A stretch of 13,562 nucleotides of DNA, taken from Schoenoplectus triqueter (lineage: Eukaryota > Streptophyta > Magnoliopsida > Poales > Cyperaceae). The position numbers were made by a program, and so were the translations under genes. The stretch lies in the NCBI GenBank assembly GCA_964058805.1, contig CAXKVV010002041.1, forward strand, positions 1 through 13,562, given 5' to 3'. Shown here piece after piece: positions 1-9,005 of this stretch. The notes below the pieces were generated by a model. The model was not told the DNA's origin, made no database searches, and worked only from the letters and a program-made list of their open reading frames with translations. Each line of letters begins with the position of its first letter. Within the stretch, counting starts at the first letter, position 1.

Positions 1-736
1 ATACTCTTTGCTGATGATGTGGTGCTGATTGACGAGAGCAGAATTTGAGTCAATCAGAAACTAGAGTTGTGGAGACAAACTTTAGAATCGAAAGGTTTTA
101 GACTTAGTAGGACAAAAATTGAATATATGAGGTGTCAGTTCAGCGGGGAAAACTTAGATGACGGAGATGTTAGTTTGGATGGACGAGTAGTACCCATGAA
201 TGATACATTTCGGTATTTGGGATCGATGTTGCAGAGTGAAAGAGAGATCGATGAAGATGTGAGTCATAAAATAAGAGCTGGATGGGTAAAATGGAGACAA
301 GCATCTAGTGTTCTTTGTGACAAAAATATCCCAAACAAACTAAAAGGCAAAGTTTTACATGACGGTTATTAGACCCACGATGTTGTATGACGCAGAATGT
401 TGGGCTACAAAAGGACAACACATCCAGAAGATGAGTGTAGCTGAAATGCGGATGTTGCGTTGGATATGTGGCCACACAAAGAAAGATCGAATCAAAAATG
501 ATGATATTAGGGACAAACTTGGGGTAGCACCAATTCAAGAGAAATTAGTCTAACGAGTAGCATCAGTACGCAGTGGTATTTTAAGTCGTCCTGAAAATAT
601 AAGAAGAGGAAGAGGTCGACCGAGACTGACATGAGAGGAAGCAATAAAAAGAGATTTGAATGAATGGAATATACCCAAAGAGCTTGTTTTGGATAGGAGT
701 GCGTGGAAGATAGCGATTCATGTACCTGAACCATGA
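1..736 (+). pseudogene. LINE reverse transcriptase, C-terminal fragment, broken
   Basis: In frame 1 the sequence reads ILFADDVVLIDESR, which contains the FADD form of the reverse transcriptase active site, and then meets TGA at 46-48. The frame continues with [20 protein letters not shown] and FRYLGSMLQ, typical of the region after the catalytic core of plant RTE elements, to a stop at 370-372. A frameshift near 355-362 moves the reading to frame 2, which carries RPTMLYDAECWATKGQ and KMSVAEMRMLRWICGHTKKD up to TAA at 551-553. It then resumes with RRGRGRPRLT, another in-frame TGA and DRSAWKIAIHVPEP, ending at 734-736. The usual segment around RWFGH, expected just after 545, is missing, which indicates a small internal deletion. 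Family assignment is firm. The copy is dead. Confidence 0.87.
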
Positions 737-940
737 TTTAGGAGTTAGAGTCTAATAGTAGAGTTATAAACTTTATATTCTTAGATATTTTTTTTTATGA
801 TTTTAGGATTTAGAATTTAGAAATAGATTTCAGAAATAGAGGTTTAGATAGAATTTTAGGATTTAGAATTTAGAATTAAATTTTTAAAATAGGATTTTAG
901 GATTAAGAAATAGATTTTATAATAGAGGTTTATTGTACTA

Positions 941-1045
941 TTATTATTATTGTTATTATTGCTACTATTATTAGTATATTATCATTATCATTATCATCTT
1001 TATTTATATATTATTATTATTTTATTTATTTATTTATTTTTTCTT
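941..1045. repeat. ATT/TTATT-type simple repeats in the LINE 3' untranslated region
   Basis: Long runs of ATT, TTATT and ATTT units, with scattered interruptions (GTT, GCTACT, ATC), fill this part of the LINE 3' end. They are low-complexity sequence with no coding signal. Confidence 0.7.
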
Positions 1046-1292
1046 CCATCATATTCATTAGTATCACTGATATTTGAGATCTTTGATCTTTGATCTTATG
1101 TTTCCCGATTGGGTTTCATTTCTAGCCTACCCCAATTTATTTGGGATTAAAGGCTTTGTTGTTGTTGTTGTGTTGTGTGTTATTGGTGAGAATGTTCTTT
1201 TGACAGTTGTCATTGCCACCAATAATAATAATGCTAATTTGAGAAGCAAATATATTATGAAATATTATGGACATATTGTGCCTTACTTGATA

Positions 1293-1763
1293 CTAGCTAT
1301 ATACCCGAGCGTTGCAACAGAATTTTTTATTTAAACATTAAAATATTATAAGATAAAAATTTTCACATTTATCTAATATTAAATTATAAATTCACCAAAT
1401 TATAAAGAAAACATATAATAAAGACTATATTTAATCTTGGATGAGATTTTTGCACAATATGAGTTAATTATTCATGATTTTTATGGTAAAAAAAGTAAAT
1501 TATTCTAACATATATTATCACCATTAATTTCTTACCAAATATGCACAAGGTTGCTAAATAAAAAAATAAAAATTATGGAAATAATAGTATATAAGGGAAA
1601 GAAATGGAGAGAAAGAGGGGATCAATGGACGCAATCACATACGTTCGATCAACCAACAATAAATATTACCCGTCTAATTGAGGGATAAAATGGGTATAAT
1701 AAAAATTTACCATGACAAAAAATGGACACTCCAATTCTTAGATGCTTTATATAATAGTATAGA
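1293..1763 (-). mobile_element. Non-autonomous Helitron, copy 1
   Basis: On the minus strand this 471-bp unit begins TCTATACTATTATATAAAGC and ends GGGTATATAGCTAG. The host A before TC is the complement of T1764, and the host T after CTAG is the complement of A1292. TC...CTAG between A and T, with no target duplication and no terminal inverted repeat, is the Helitron signature. A GC-rich block (CAACGCTCGGG) about 8 nt before CTAG is in the place of the usual terminal hairpin, but in this copy the stem is degraded. No Rep or helicase coding is present, so it must have depended on a partner. A second copy at 8067-8535 matches it over the whole length with about 18 substitutions and two 1-bp indels (hand count), and this shared extent fixes both boundaries. 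Confidence 0.82.
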
Positions 1764-1913
1764 TAATATGGACAATAAAGTGTACTCTGAAATACAAGAT
1801 TAGCAAAATTAGTATCAAAATTAGCATGTTTATTATGAAATACAAAATAACAACACTTTTCAAGTAAAATTTTAATTTAATTTCTCTTACTAATTCTATA
1901 TTTTTTAAGTGAA

Positions 1914-1954
1914 ATAAACTAGCCAGAGAATTTTCAGAGAATTCGCTAGTTTAT
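1914..1954. repeat. 10-bp perfect inverted repeat with a 21-nt loop
   Basis: ATAAACTAGC (1914-1923) is the exact reverse complement of GCTAGTTTAT (1945-1954). The loop contains the direct repeat CAGAGAATT twice (1924-1932 and 1935-1943). It could form a hairpin or be the remnant of a small element. No target duplication is evident. Confidence 0.6.
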
Positions 1955-3080
1955 ATTATCTTAACATCATAGCTTAATTATACCATGTCCTTTAATAAAC
2001 ATATAAATTAGAAAAAAAGTTGTCCTTAAGACCTTAATTTCTATAAGTTTATCTTCACGTGTGGGAAAAAAAATATAAGACAACAGGCAACAATCCTATG
2101 CATAATTCTGAAACTTAATATACTTTGTTGCCCAATAAAGGAGCAGTGTTTCTAAAATTGAAAAAGGAAAGAGTGAGAGAGACTAACCGATTAAGACAAT
2201 AAGAATGGCTGAGTGATGATCTGACAGAGGTGCCAAAGTCACGCCACAAGTAGTAAGCCAACAATGCAGTGAGAGATAGAGAAAGACTGATTGGCCAAGC
2301 GACGAACGCAGCGAGTCAGACAAGCAGCACCAAACGATGAGTCAGAGGTCGAAGGTAAGAAAAGAGGAGTCGAACTGTCGAAGGCATCTGGGGTCCCTCA
2401 TTTTTTTTATTGGGGTCCTTATTATTTCACTGCAGCCCCTATAAATATTATATTCTCAGTGAGGTTCTGGTATCACAACTCTATAATGTAGCTTTGTCCC
2501 CGCGTCTCAAACAAATTACTTAGTATCCAAGCATCTTTAGAAACCAAATCGCATGATTTTTCTAAATAAGAATATAACTACTCTATTTTATATAAGTATT
2601 AATTAATCATAATTTTAATAATAATCATAGCGGCGCATCAGTCGTAGTGGTATTTTTAAGGAAATGCGTCATTAAAACTGACACCTTTTCACAAACACGC
2701 CACCGAAATTATCGTTTTTAATGCATTTAATTCCCCCAAATTCACTCTCTCATCTTTGATTGTCATTCCATTGCTCCACTTGCGCATTTGTGAGAAACAA
2801 TCAGTTCTAGTGACATATTTGTAGAAAGACATCACTACAATAGATGTGTTTTATAAATATTAGTGGAACTGACACATTGCCATACTTATTATTAAAATTA
2901 TTAATTAATACTCATTATTGAAAATGAAATTTATTATATTTTATTTAAAAAAATCATGAAGAATCAACAGATCTACAAGGCCTGAATTTTTTTTACGACT
3001 CCCCCACATTTGTGGTTGAGAGAAATCGCCAACTAATTAAGGATTAGTTTTAATCCGGTTCAACCGTGATGTCATCCTCA
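1955..3080. other. AT-rich intergenic region without a recognised gene
   Basis: No homologous coding sequence was recognised. A G-box core CACGTG is at 2056-2061. The stretch 2160-2400 is clearly less AT-rich and purine-rich, and its open frame from 2291 lacks an ATG start and has no family resemblance. It is followed by a near-repeat of GGGGTCCYTMATT and a TATAAATA at 2440-2447. Around 2633-2875 there are short scattered motifs such as ACTGACAC (2678 and 2868 areas) and CACTACAA at 2833-2840. They recall subterminal sequence of CACTA transposons, but no matching second end was found, so this is only a weak suggestion. Confidence 0.5.
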
Positions 3081-3100
3081 ATCGTCAGCAGGCTGACGAT
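3081..3100. promoter_or_regulatory. 20-bp palindrome containing paired TGACG motifs
   Basis: ATCGTCAGC (3081-3089) and GCTGACGAT (3092-3100) form a perfect 9-bp inverted repeat with a 2-nt spacer. Each arm carries TGACG, the core recognised by plant TGA-type bZIP factors. It lies about 1 kb upstream of the WRKY start codon. A regulatory role is inferred from motif and position only; it could equally be a chance palindrome or a transposon end. Confidence 0.35.
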
Positions 3101-4045
3101 CTCCATTACAAGTTGTGTGCATGGTCCCCATCCTCTCTACTTCCTTGCTATTTCCTCTTGTTGTTTTTCAAACTTTTTGCATATAGAAACTCACATTTGT
3201 CACTAACATAACTTTTTACATTTTGCCCCTCCGAAGATTTAATTTGGGTTATTAGTGTTTTCACTTTTTGTCAACATGTTCTGTTTGTTCTCTTTGTAGA
3301 TCATATATTAACTTATACTAAATTTTGCCTCTCTGCAAAGTGATTCATGTTTTCAACTGAAAATAATATATAGAAAATTAATAAGAGTTCAATTTTTTTT
3401 CAAAGAAGCTTTTAATTTTTATATGAAGGGTGCACTTGTTATATGTTACATGTGGAACTTTCTAAACTGTTTATGTATTCTAAAAAGAAACACAAAACAT
3501 TAAAAAATTGTACTCAATATTGATAATTAATTTTGAATGTAATTATAATTTCTAAAAGTTGATGTTTTTAATATTGTTCCGTGACGGGGACCAGCAGGCA
3601 GGTGTATGTTGTGGGATCTTATTTTTTTCTTAGTGGTTATTATCATGTGTTTCATTTAAGAAAAAAAGTTTTGATACCACACTCTGATATCATTAGGATT
3701 ACAACTACTATTATCATATTAACAAAAAAAAAAACAAAAAACAAAATATTGCTTAAGTACCAGTTTAAACTTATCTCTCATACCATCAATTACTTAGTTC
3801 ATACCAGCAATTACACACTTGCACAAAAGTTTAACAAAACAACTTTCATCTTCTGTCAGTTAACCTTTTTTTTTTGGCATAACATACCTATGTTGTTCCC
3901 AGTTTAAGGAAATGCAAATATCATGTGTTCCAAGGATAACTACGAAAAAAGGCAAAATTTCTGATTAATCTTTATCCACTGCCCATATAAGGACCTCAAG
4001 TCTACTCACCTTCTCCTAAAGAGTGTTTTAACACCGTGAGAAAAT
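3101..4045. other. Upstream region of the WRKY gene
   Basis: This AT-rich sequence shows no recognisable coding family. The open frame around 3581-3907 lacks an ATG start and is low in complexity (Ile/Thr/Lys-rich), so I treat it as chance. A W-box core in reverse (GTCAA) is at 3270-3274; WRKY genes are often self- or cross-regulated through such sites, but a single core is weak evidence. A possible TATA sequence (CATATAAGG) is at 3985-3993. Confidence 0.45.
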
Positions 4046-4054
4046 AATATAAAG
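4046..4054 (+). promoter_or_regulatory. Candidate TATA box of the WRKY gene
   Basis: AATATAAAG, with TATAAA at 4048-4053, lies about 80 bases upstream of the start codon at 4134, which would give a 5' leader of roughly 50 nt. CATATAAGG at 3985-3993 is an alternative that would give a leader of roughly 110-120 nt. The sequence alone does not decide between them. Confidence 0.4.
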
Positions 4055-4133
4055 GATTCTCGTATGTTGTTAGCTAGCTAGATAACACAGAATAAATATA
4101 CGCGAATAAAATCCGGATATACATACTAAGAGC

Positions 4134-5947
4134 ATGTCGTTTTGTAGCGAAGGCCGAGCACCGGCTAACTGTGCTGCTACCGCCACCCAATACATATGCC
4201 AAGCAATGGAATATGTAAATCAGATAGAGGACCTACTGAAAGATGAAATCAAATCCAACCCAGCAGCTGTGAAACTCATGGATGAGATGAGAGAGAGAAT
4301 ATCTAGAGGTCTGTCTGAACTGGAATGCTACAAGGCCGTGTCAGACCCCGGCCCCACTGCTAGAGGTGGGTCCGTCTGTTCTGATGATCGCAAGAGTGAG
4401 ATTTCTAGCGGGAAGAGGAAGGCAGTGCTAATACCTGCTTCTGATGGAAGAGGTGTTAGCCGGAGAAGGTATCTAATTGGTCGTTTTTAAGTTGTACAGC
4501 AATTAAAGTTCTAATTGGCTGTGACTTCGTCATATATACAAAATAGTTCTAAGAATAAATGGTTCTTTATTTTTTTCTACTTATGAGAAATAAGGATTCT
4601 TTAGTAAGGTTGTAAAGCACGGCGCATATGTCCATTTCCTTACACTTGGATAATTTAAACAAGTTATTAGAAATAGATTAATAGAAAATTTCCCAAAAAA
4701 ATAAAATATTAATTAAGGATATGTTTAAATACGTAGGAGTTTCTTTATATTTTGTATAGAAAATGGCCAAATGTTGTATCCTTGATGATGAAGTAAATCT
4801 ATATATATACACTTCTGCTTTCATGCTAAACTTCTTCAAATTAATCATCGTTTGTTTATACCATTTCAATCAATTGCTCATCTTGATAAAATTGTCCTCT
4901 TATTTACTTTGCTTGAGCAGATCACAAGCGTCTCCTGGGAAGACAATTACTTCTAGCTCCTTAGAAGATGGCCACACATGGAGGAAATATGGTCAGAAAA
5001 TGATTCAAGGCTCCTCACAGTTCAGGTGCGGAAACATGTTAATTATACACACTCACTCACTCACACACACACACACACAAATAAAAAGTTGGACACATGC
5101 ATGATGACTCACTCTTCTTCTTTTTTCTTTTTTTTAACTTTTGAACCAATTTTCTGGACCTGGCTGACTAACTGTGTTGTCCATGAATAAATTAATCTAC
5201 ATATCCTCAATATACTAATTATTGTATGTGTTCTTATTTGAGCTTATATATATTATGCATCATCATGCACTTCACTGTAAATCAAACATAACAGGCATGC
5301 ATTATAACAATTAAATTTTAAACTCCTCCTATGCAAACTAATGCTTATTGTAAATATGGCTGATTGCATGCAGAAGCTACTTTCGATGCACACACAAACA
5401 TGACCAAGGCTGTCAAGCGACCCGGCAAGTTCAAAGATCAGCCGATGATCCCTCCAAATACAAAATCAAATACATTGGTGTGCATACATGCCGCGATCCG
5501 TCGACTTTTCATCAAATCATCGATATGCCTGACCAGAATGAAACTGGCAACTCATTTTTCATCAATTTTGGATCAAAAAACTGCAACAGCCCTGCAAAAA
5601 TTATCAGTCAAGTAGCACCAAAGCAACTGCAAATGTCATTGCCATCGTCCCTCCAATCTCCCGTCACTCAAGATTGTAGTGAAGAGGTGTTAAGTAACCT
5701 AACACCCGGCAGTTCGTCCACTGATTGCTTTATGCTGGGAGATGAACTGGCTGCATTGTTGGGGTCTACATATCCCCCGTCTGATGTCGGCGCCTCTATA
5801 CATGATCAGGCAGACATGATATCTAGCCTCCATTCTTCTCCTAGGAGCTTGGAGATGGGTTTCGTGCCCAATTCGTTTGCACAACTGGAGCAAGATTGCA
5901 TGTTATTTAGGTTCGATATTGAAGACGATGATTTCCTTTCGACTTGA
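4134..5947 (+). CDS. Group III WRKY transcription factor, three exons
   Basis: Predicted exons are 4134-4468, 4921-5025 and 5374-5947, joined by two phase-2 GT-AG introns, giving 1014 nt and 337 residues. Residues about 18-67 form an amphipathic, probably helical segment (MEYVNQIEDLLKDE...), as in the N-terminus of other group III WRKYs. Basic clusters at 94-96 (KRK) and 110-112 (RRR) are likely nuclear localisation signals. The WRKY domain spans about 128-188: WRKYGQK at 132-138, then C152-X7-C160-X23-H184-X-C186, the C2HC finger that defines group III. The second intron falls at the Arg codon before SYFRC, the conserved WRKY-domain intron site. The C-terminal half is Ser/Asp-rich and ends in an acidic tail (DIEDDDFLST), plausibly an activation region. 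The start ATG has A at -3. WRKY proteins bind W-boxes (TTGACC/T) in the nucleus, and group III members usually act in defence, salicylate response or senescence; that role here is inference. One oddity is GSSQFR (142-147), where relatives normally have a Lys and a Pro before the Arg. Confidence 0.93.
4469..4920 (+). other. WRKY intron 1
   Basis: This 452-nt intron has donor AG|GTATCT and acceptor TTGAGCAG|A, and is phase 2. It joins AG and A into an Arg codon, which makes a run of three Arg. Reading through the donor gives a stop after six further residues, at 4488-4490. The interior is AT-rich and has no recognisable element. Confidence 0.85.
5026..5373 (+). other. WRKY intron 2, inside the WRKY domain
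   Basis: This 348-nt intron has donor TTCAG|GTGCGG and acceptor GCATGCAG|A, and is phase 2. It splits the Arg codon before SYFRC. Its location is the conserved intron position of the WRKY domain, which supports the exon model. It contains the CA microsatellite at 5047-5079. Confidence 0.88.
5047..5079. repeat. (CACT)n/(CA)n microsatellite in WRKY intron 2
   Basis: Three to four CACT-type units are followed by an uninterrupted CA run of about eight to nine units, 20-50 bases after the splice donor. It is probably length-variable between individuals. Confidence 0.85.
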
Positions 5948-6978
5948 GATCTAGTACGGTGGTTAAAAACTTAAAATACCTATTTAGGTGCATATATATA
6001 TTAACAATTAATTAACTTGCATATTATGTGTTCTGCATGATGTTTGATGTGATGGCAAATATGAAGGAGAGCCGCATGCGCCCTTTATGTAATATATTGT
6101 CTAACTAGTAAGTGGTGTGAATATATTTATTTTAAGGGAACTTTTGGTTCGAAATTTGGAGTTTACTACCAGTGTGATGATTTGTAAATTAAAGCATGTA
6201 AAGAAAGGCTACTTTTAGTTATGCCATTAGTATGCTTTTGTGCCTGGGGGTATAGAAGTAATAATTAAATTAATTAGGACATGGCTAGGTAGATCGCTGG
6301 GTTATAGTGCATGCATAATGTATTTAGATGAAAGTTATTTATGTTATTGCGCCTGAAGAAATTTCACAAGTTAATATACATATTTAGTTTGATTTGGAAT
6401 GATCTTTCCGAAATAATCATAGTAACTAATTATCTGATTTTCGAGACAAATTTAATTTATTTTACGATGAAGTTGATGAATGCTCCGCATTATATTGCTG
6501 TACACGGCCACTTGCTATAAGTTAATGCTTCGTGCACTACACGGGACTTTCTATTTACGCACTATTTCGTTGTAGAATTAACTATTAGCTAGTAGCTATA
6601 TGCTAGATATAATTAATTAATTTTGCAAGTTCCATTATAAATCTATAACCTCTCGTAGCATATCAGAACTATTAATGTTAAGTCATAGGAGATGTTAAAT
6701 TTATAACCTCACGTTTCAACCTTCCACGGCTTGTTCTTACATCAAAATTATTGAAGATTTGAAAATTAAACTTTGTAAATATGGACGAGCTAATTAAGGC
6801 AAACTAAGTGATCAAGTAATTAATTAAGATCGTTAGATCAGTACTCAAATATTATTGTAAAATTTAATTATATATATGACTGCACATTATTTATCTTTCT
6901 ACTACATTATAGATATTAATTTATCAGTGTGTGATATGCCTAATTAATTTAATTAATAGGATATGGTGTAAAACACAA

Positions 6979-7016
<38 letters not shown>

Positions 7017-8049
7017 GATTACTATATTGTGTGATCATATCTAAAAAATAATTAAATATATGGGTATTAATTCTTATTTTATACCACGTTATGACCCAAA
7101 AATGGTAACAGAGGATAGAGCTGGCAAAATTTACATAGTGTTAAATTACGAGTACATTTGTCATGCTCCTAAGATTAATTCGAGGTGAAGTATCTGTACC
7201 ATCAATTGGACGGTGGTCATGTTTACTTTCACCATCCTTCTGACAAGAATCTGTGTTGGCTCTTGCTTGTTTGACTGGGATATCCATTAACCATACTAAT
7301 AAATACACTATTAGTATTTCAACCGCACTAATTATATATCATTACTTTCAACATCACAATTATTAATTTTATTGCCTTTCATTTTCATCGGTATTTATAA
7401 CTCTGTTAATATGGATATTATCTTCTTATAAGTAACCAGTACCACCACTCCAAACGTACTTAATTTCCCATCTCTTCCCTTTTGGGCCCCTCATAGCTCG
7501 TCTCTTTCAGGTAGGTTAGCTTTTTCTTTTGTTTGTAGTGTTGTTTATGCAGAAAGGAGGTTTCTGTGTTATGAATCTTTCTACATGTTGCAATTTATAT
7601 TAGTATTTTAAGGTAAAAGTTTGAAAACTGGTTCAAGGTTTAGTGTTAATTGTATTAAGATGACTTGGAAGCTTACGCTAAAAAAATTCCAACATTGAAT
7701 TCGAATTATGATTCTATTCTTCAACTGGAACTTGCACATATATACAAAATATATATTTTTAATTTGTTCCTCGCAAAAATAAAAAAATAAAAAAAATGCG
7801 AAACTGAAAAAAAAAGAACACTAAAACTTGTCCCTGAAACTTAATTGATTATTGTTCAGAATCTTCATGTACCAAACCAAATTTAAGTTTTAATTTTCAT
7901 ATTTTTTATAGGCATGCACATATCATCGTAAAATTGTAATTTGCTGAAATAAATTAAGCGTAAAATCTATATTTTAGAATTAATTGGATGCTCAAGTACG
8001 AGAAAAGAAGAAATAGACTGATATACATGTCTCTGTTTTAACATTGATT
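5948..8049. other. AT-rich intergenic region downstream of the WRKY gene
   Basis: No coding family, RNA gene or transposon end was recognised over about 2.1 kb. The first 200-300 bases must include the WRKY 3' untranslated region, but no canonical AATAAA is evident soon after the stop. TTAATTAA-type motifs and GCATGCA motifs are frequent. A pyrimidine-rich stretch at 7440-7515 ends in TTTCAG|GTAGGTT, which resembles an exon/intron junction, but no open frame accompanies it. Confidence 0.5.
6981..7005. repeat. (AT)n microsatellite
   Basis: An uninterrupted run of about 12 AT units in the spacer downstream of the WRKY gene. Confidence 0.9.
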
Positions 8050-8050
8050 G

Positions 8051-8066
8051 TATATATATATATATA
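8051..8066. repeat. (TA)n microsatellite at the Helitron copy 2 boundary
   Basis: Eight TA units run directly into the CTAG end of the second Helitron. Helitrons insert between A and T, so a TA run offers many targets. The same run probably continued into the foldback element at 8537 before the Helitron inserted. Confidence 0.85.
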
Positions 8067-8535
8067 CTAGCTATATACCCGCGCGTTGCAGCAGAATTTT
8101 TTATTTAAACATTAAAATATTATAAGATAAAGAAATTCACATTTATCTAATATTAAATTATAAATTCACCAAATTATAGAGAAAACATATAATAAAGACT
8201 ATATTTAATCTTGGATGAGATTTTTGCACAATATGAGTTAATGATTCATGATTTTTATGGAAAGAAAAGTAAATTATTCTAACATATATTATCACCATTA
8301 ATTCCTTACCAAATATGCACAAAGTTGCTAAATAAAAAATAAAAATTATGGAAATAATAGTATATAAGGGAAAAAATGGAGAGAAAGAGAGGATCAATGG
8401 ACGCGATCACATACGTTCGATCAACCAACAATAAATATTATCCGTCTAATTGAGGGATAAAATGGATATAATAAAAATTTACAATGACAAAAAATGGACC
8501 CTCCAATTCTTAGATGCTTTATATAATAGTATAGA
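8067..8535 (-). mobile_element. Non-autonomous Helitron, copy 2
   Basis: This 469-bp copy is in the same orientation as the unit at 1293-1763 and about 96% identical to it. On the minus strand it starts TCTATACTATTATATAAAGC after a host A (complement of T8536) and ends GGGTATATAGCTAG before a host T (complement of A8066). Its GC-rich block near the 3' end (CTGCTGCAACGCGCGGG) is better preserved than in copy 1 and can form a short imperfect stem. The open frame on its minus strand is AT-rich chance sequence. The foldback element at 8537 begins one base beyond its end. Confidence 0.84.
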
Positions 8536-8536
8536 T

Positions 8537-8925
8537 AGTGAGGCTATGGTGCTTCACGAAGCACAAAACCTCCCGTGCTTCGCGTCCATATCTCGAATTT
8601 GAAAGTTCATACACCCGATCCAAACCGTTGAACATGATCTTCATATTGAACTATCTTTGGAGATCAAAATTTATATTTTTTTGCTATTTTTTAGATGGGT
8701 ACAAAATCGCTAGTTTTGGATGGTGCAGAAATCGTTAGATCAGCAAATTTTATACTCATTTAAAAAATAGCAAAAAAATTCAAAAAAATATAAAATTTGA
8801 TCTCCAAAGATATTTCAATATGAAGATCATGTTCAACGGTTTGGATCGAGCGTATGAACTTTCAAATTCGAGATACGGATGCGAAGCACGGGAGGTTTTG
8901 TGCTTCGCGAAGCACCATAGCCTCA

Positions 8926-8927
<2 letters not shown>
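8537..8927. mobile_element. 391-bp foldback element with long inverted arms
   Basis: The left arm (about 8537-8706) and right arm (about 8748-8927) are reverse complements with roughly a dozen mismatches and one 12-nt gap in the left arm. They leave a loop of about 40 nt, so nearly the whole element could fold into one hairpin. Both ends read AGTGAGGCTATGGTGCTTC when read inwards. Just inside each end lies the palindrome GTGCTTCGCGAAGCAC (perfect at 8900-8915; one change at 8549-8564), followed about 16 nt further in by a second GTGCTTCGCG-like copy. No transposase is encoded. I see no clear target duplication. The long-arm architecture is that of foldback-type MITEs; the superfamily is unknown. 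Confidence 0.8.

Positions 8928-9002
<75 letters not shown>
8926..9002. repeat. Compound (CT)n(TA)n microsatellite between two foldback elements
   Basis: About eight CT units pass into roughly 30 uninterrupted TA units. Frames on both strands run through it and give artefactual Tyr-Ile repeats, so proteins predicted across it are not real. Confidence 0.95.

Positions 9003-9004
<2 letters not shown>

Positions 9005-9005
<1 letters not shown>

Larger units (their letters stand above)
1..1175 (+). mobile_element. 3' end of an RTE-clade non-LTR retrotransposon (LINE)
   Basis: The segment starts inside the reverse transcriptase at the FADD catalytic motif (7-18) and runs through the C-terminal part of that protein into an AT-rich 3' untranslated region. 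It ends in a block at about 1124-1155 (CTAGCCTACCCCAATTTATT followed by TGGGATTAAAGGC) and a (TTG)n tail at 1156-1170. This block plus a TTG tail is a known hallmark of plant RTE-type LINEs. The 3' untranslated part (737-1123) contains several imperfect copies of TTTAGGATTTAGAATTTAG and ATT-type simple repeats near 941-1040. The 5' part lies outside the window, so full length and target duplication cannot be judged. Stops and a frameshift show it is inactive. Confidence 0.88.

Noticed and set aside
2833..2840. CACTACAA as a possible CACTA transposon end
   Set aside because: No matching inverted end or 3-bp target duplication was found in the window, and the subterminal-like motifs are too weak.
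3581..3907. A 108-residue open frame upstream of the WRKY gene
   Set aside because: It starts at GTG rather than ATG, is AT-driven Ile/Thr/Lys/Phe-rich sequence, and shows no domain or splice context.
4763..5190. Two overlapping frames covering WRKY intron 1 and exon 2
   Set aside because: They are out-of-frame or intron read-through shadows. The spliced model gives an intact WRKY domain and zinc finger instead.
5364..5615. Frame overlapping WRKY exon 3
   Set aside because: It is in the wrong frame; the correct frame gives SYFRCTHK and the zinc-binding Cys and His.
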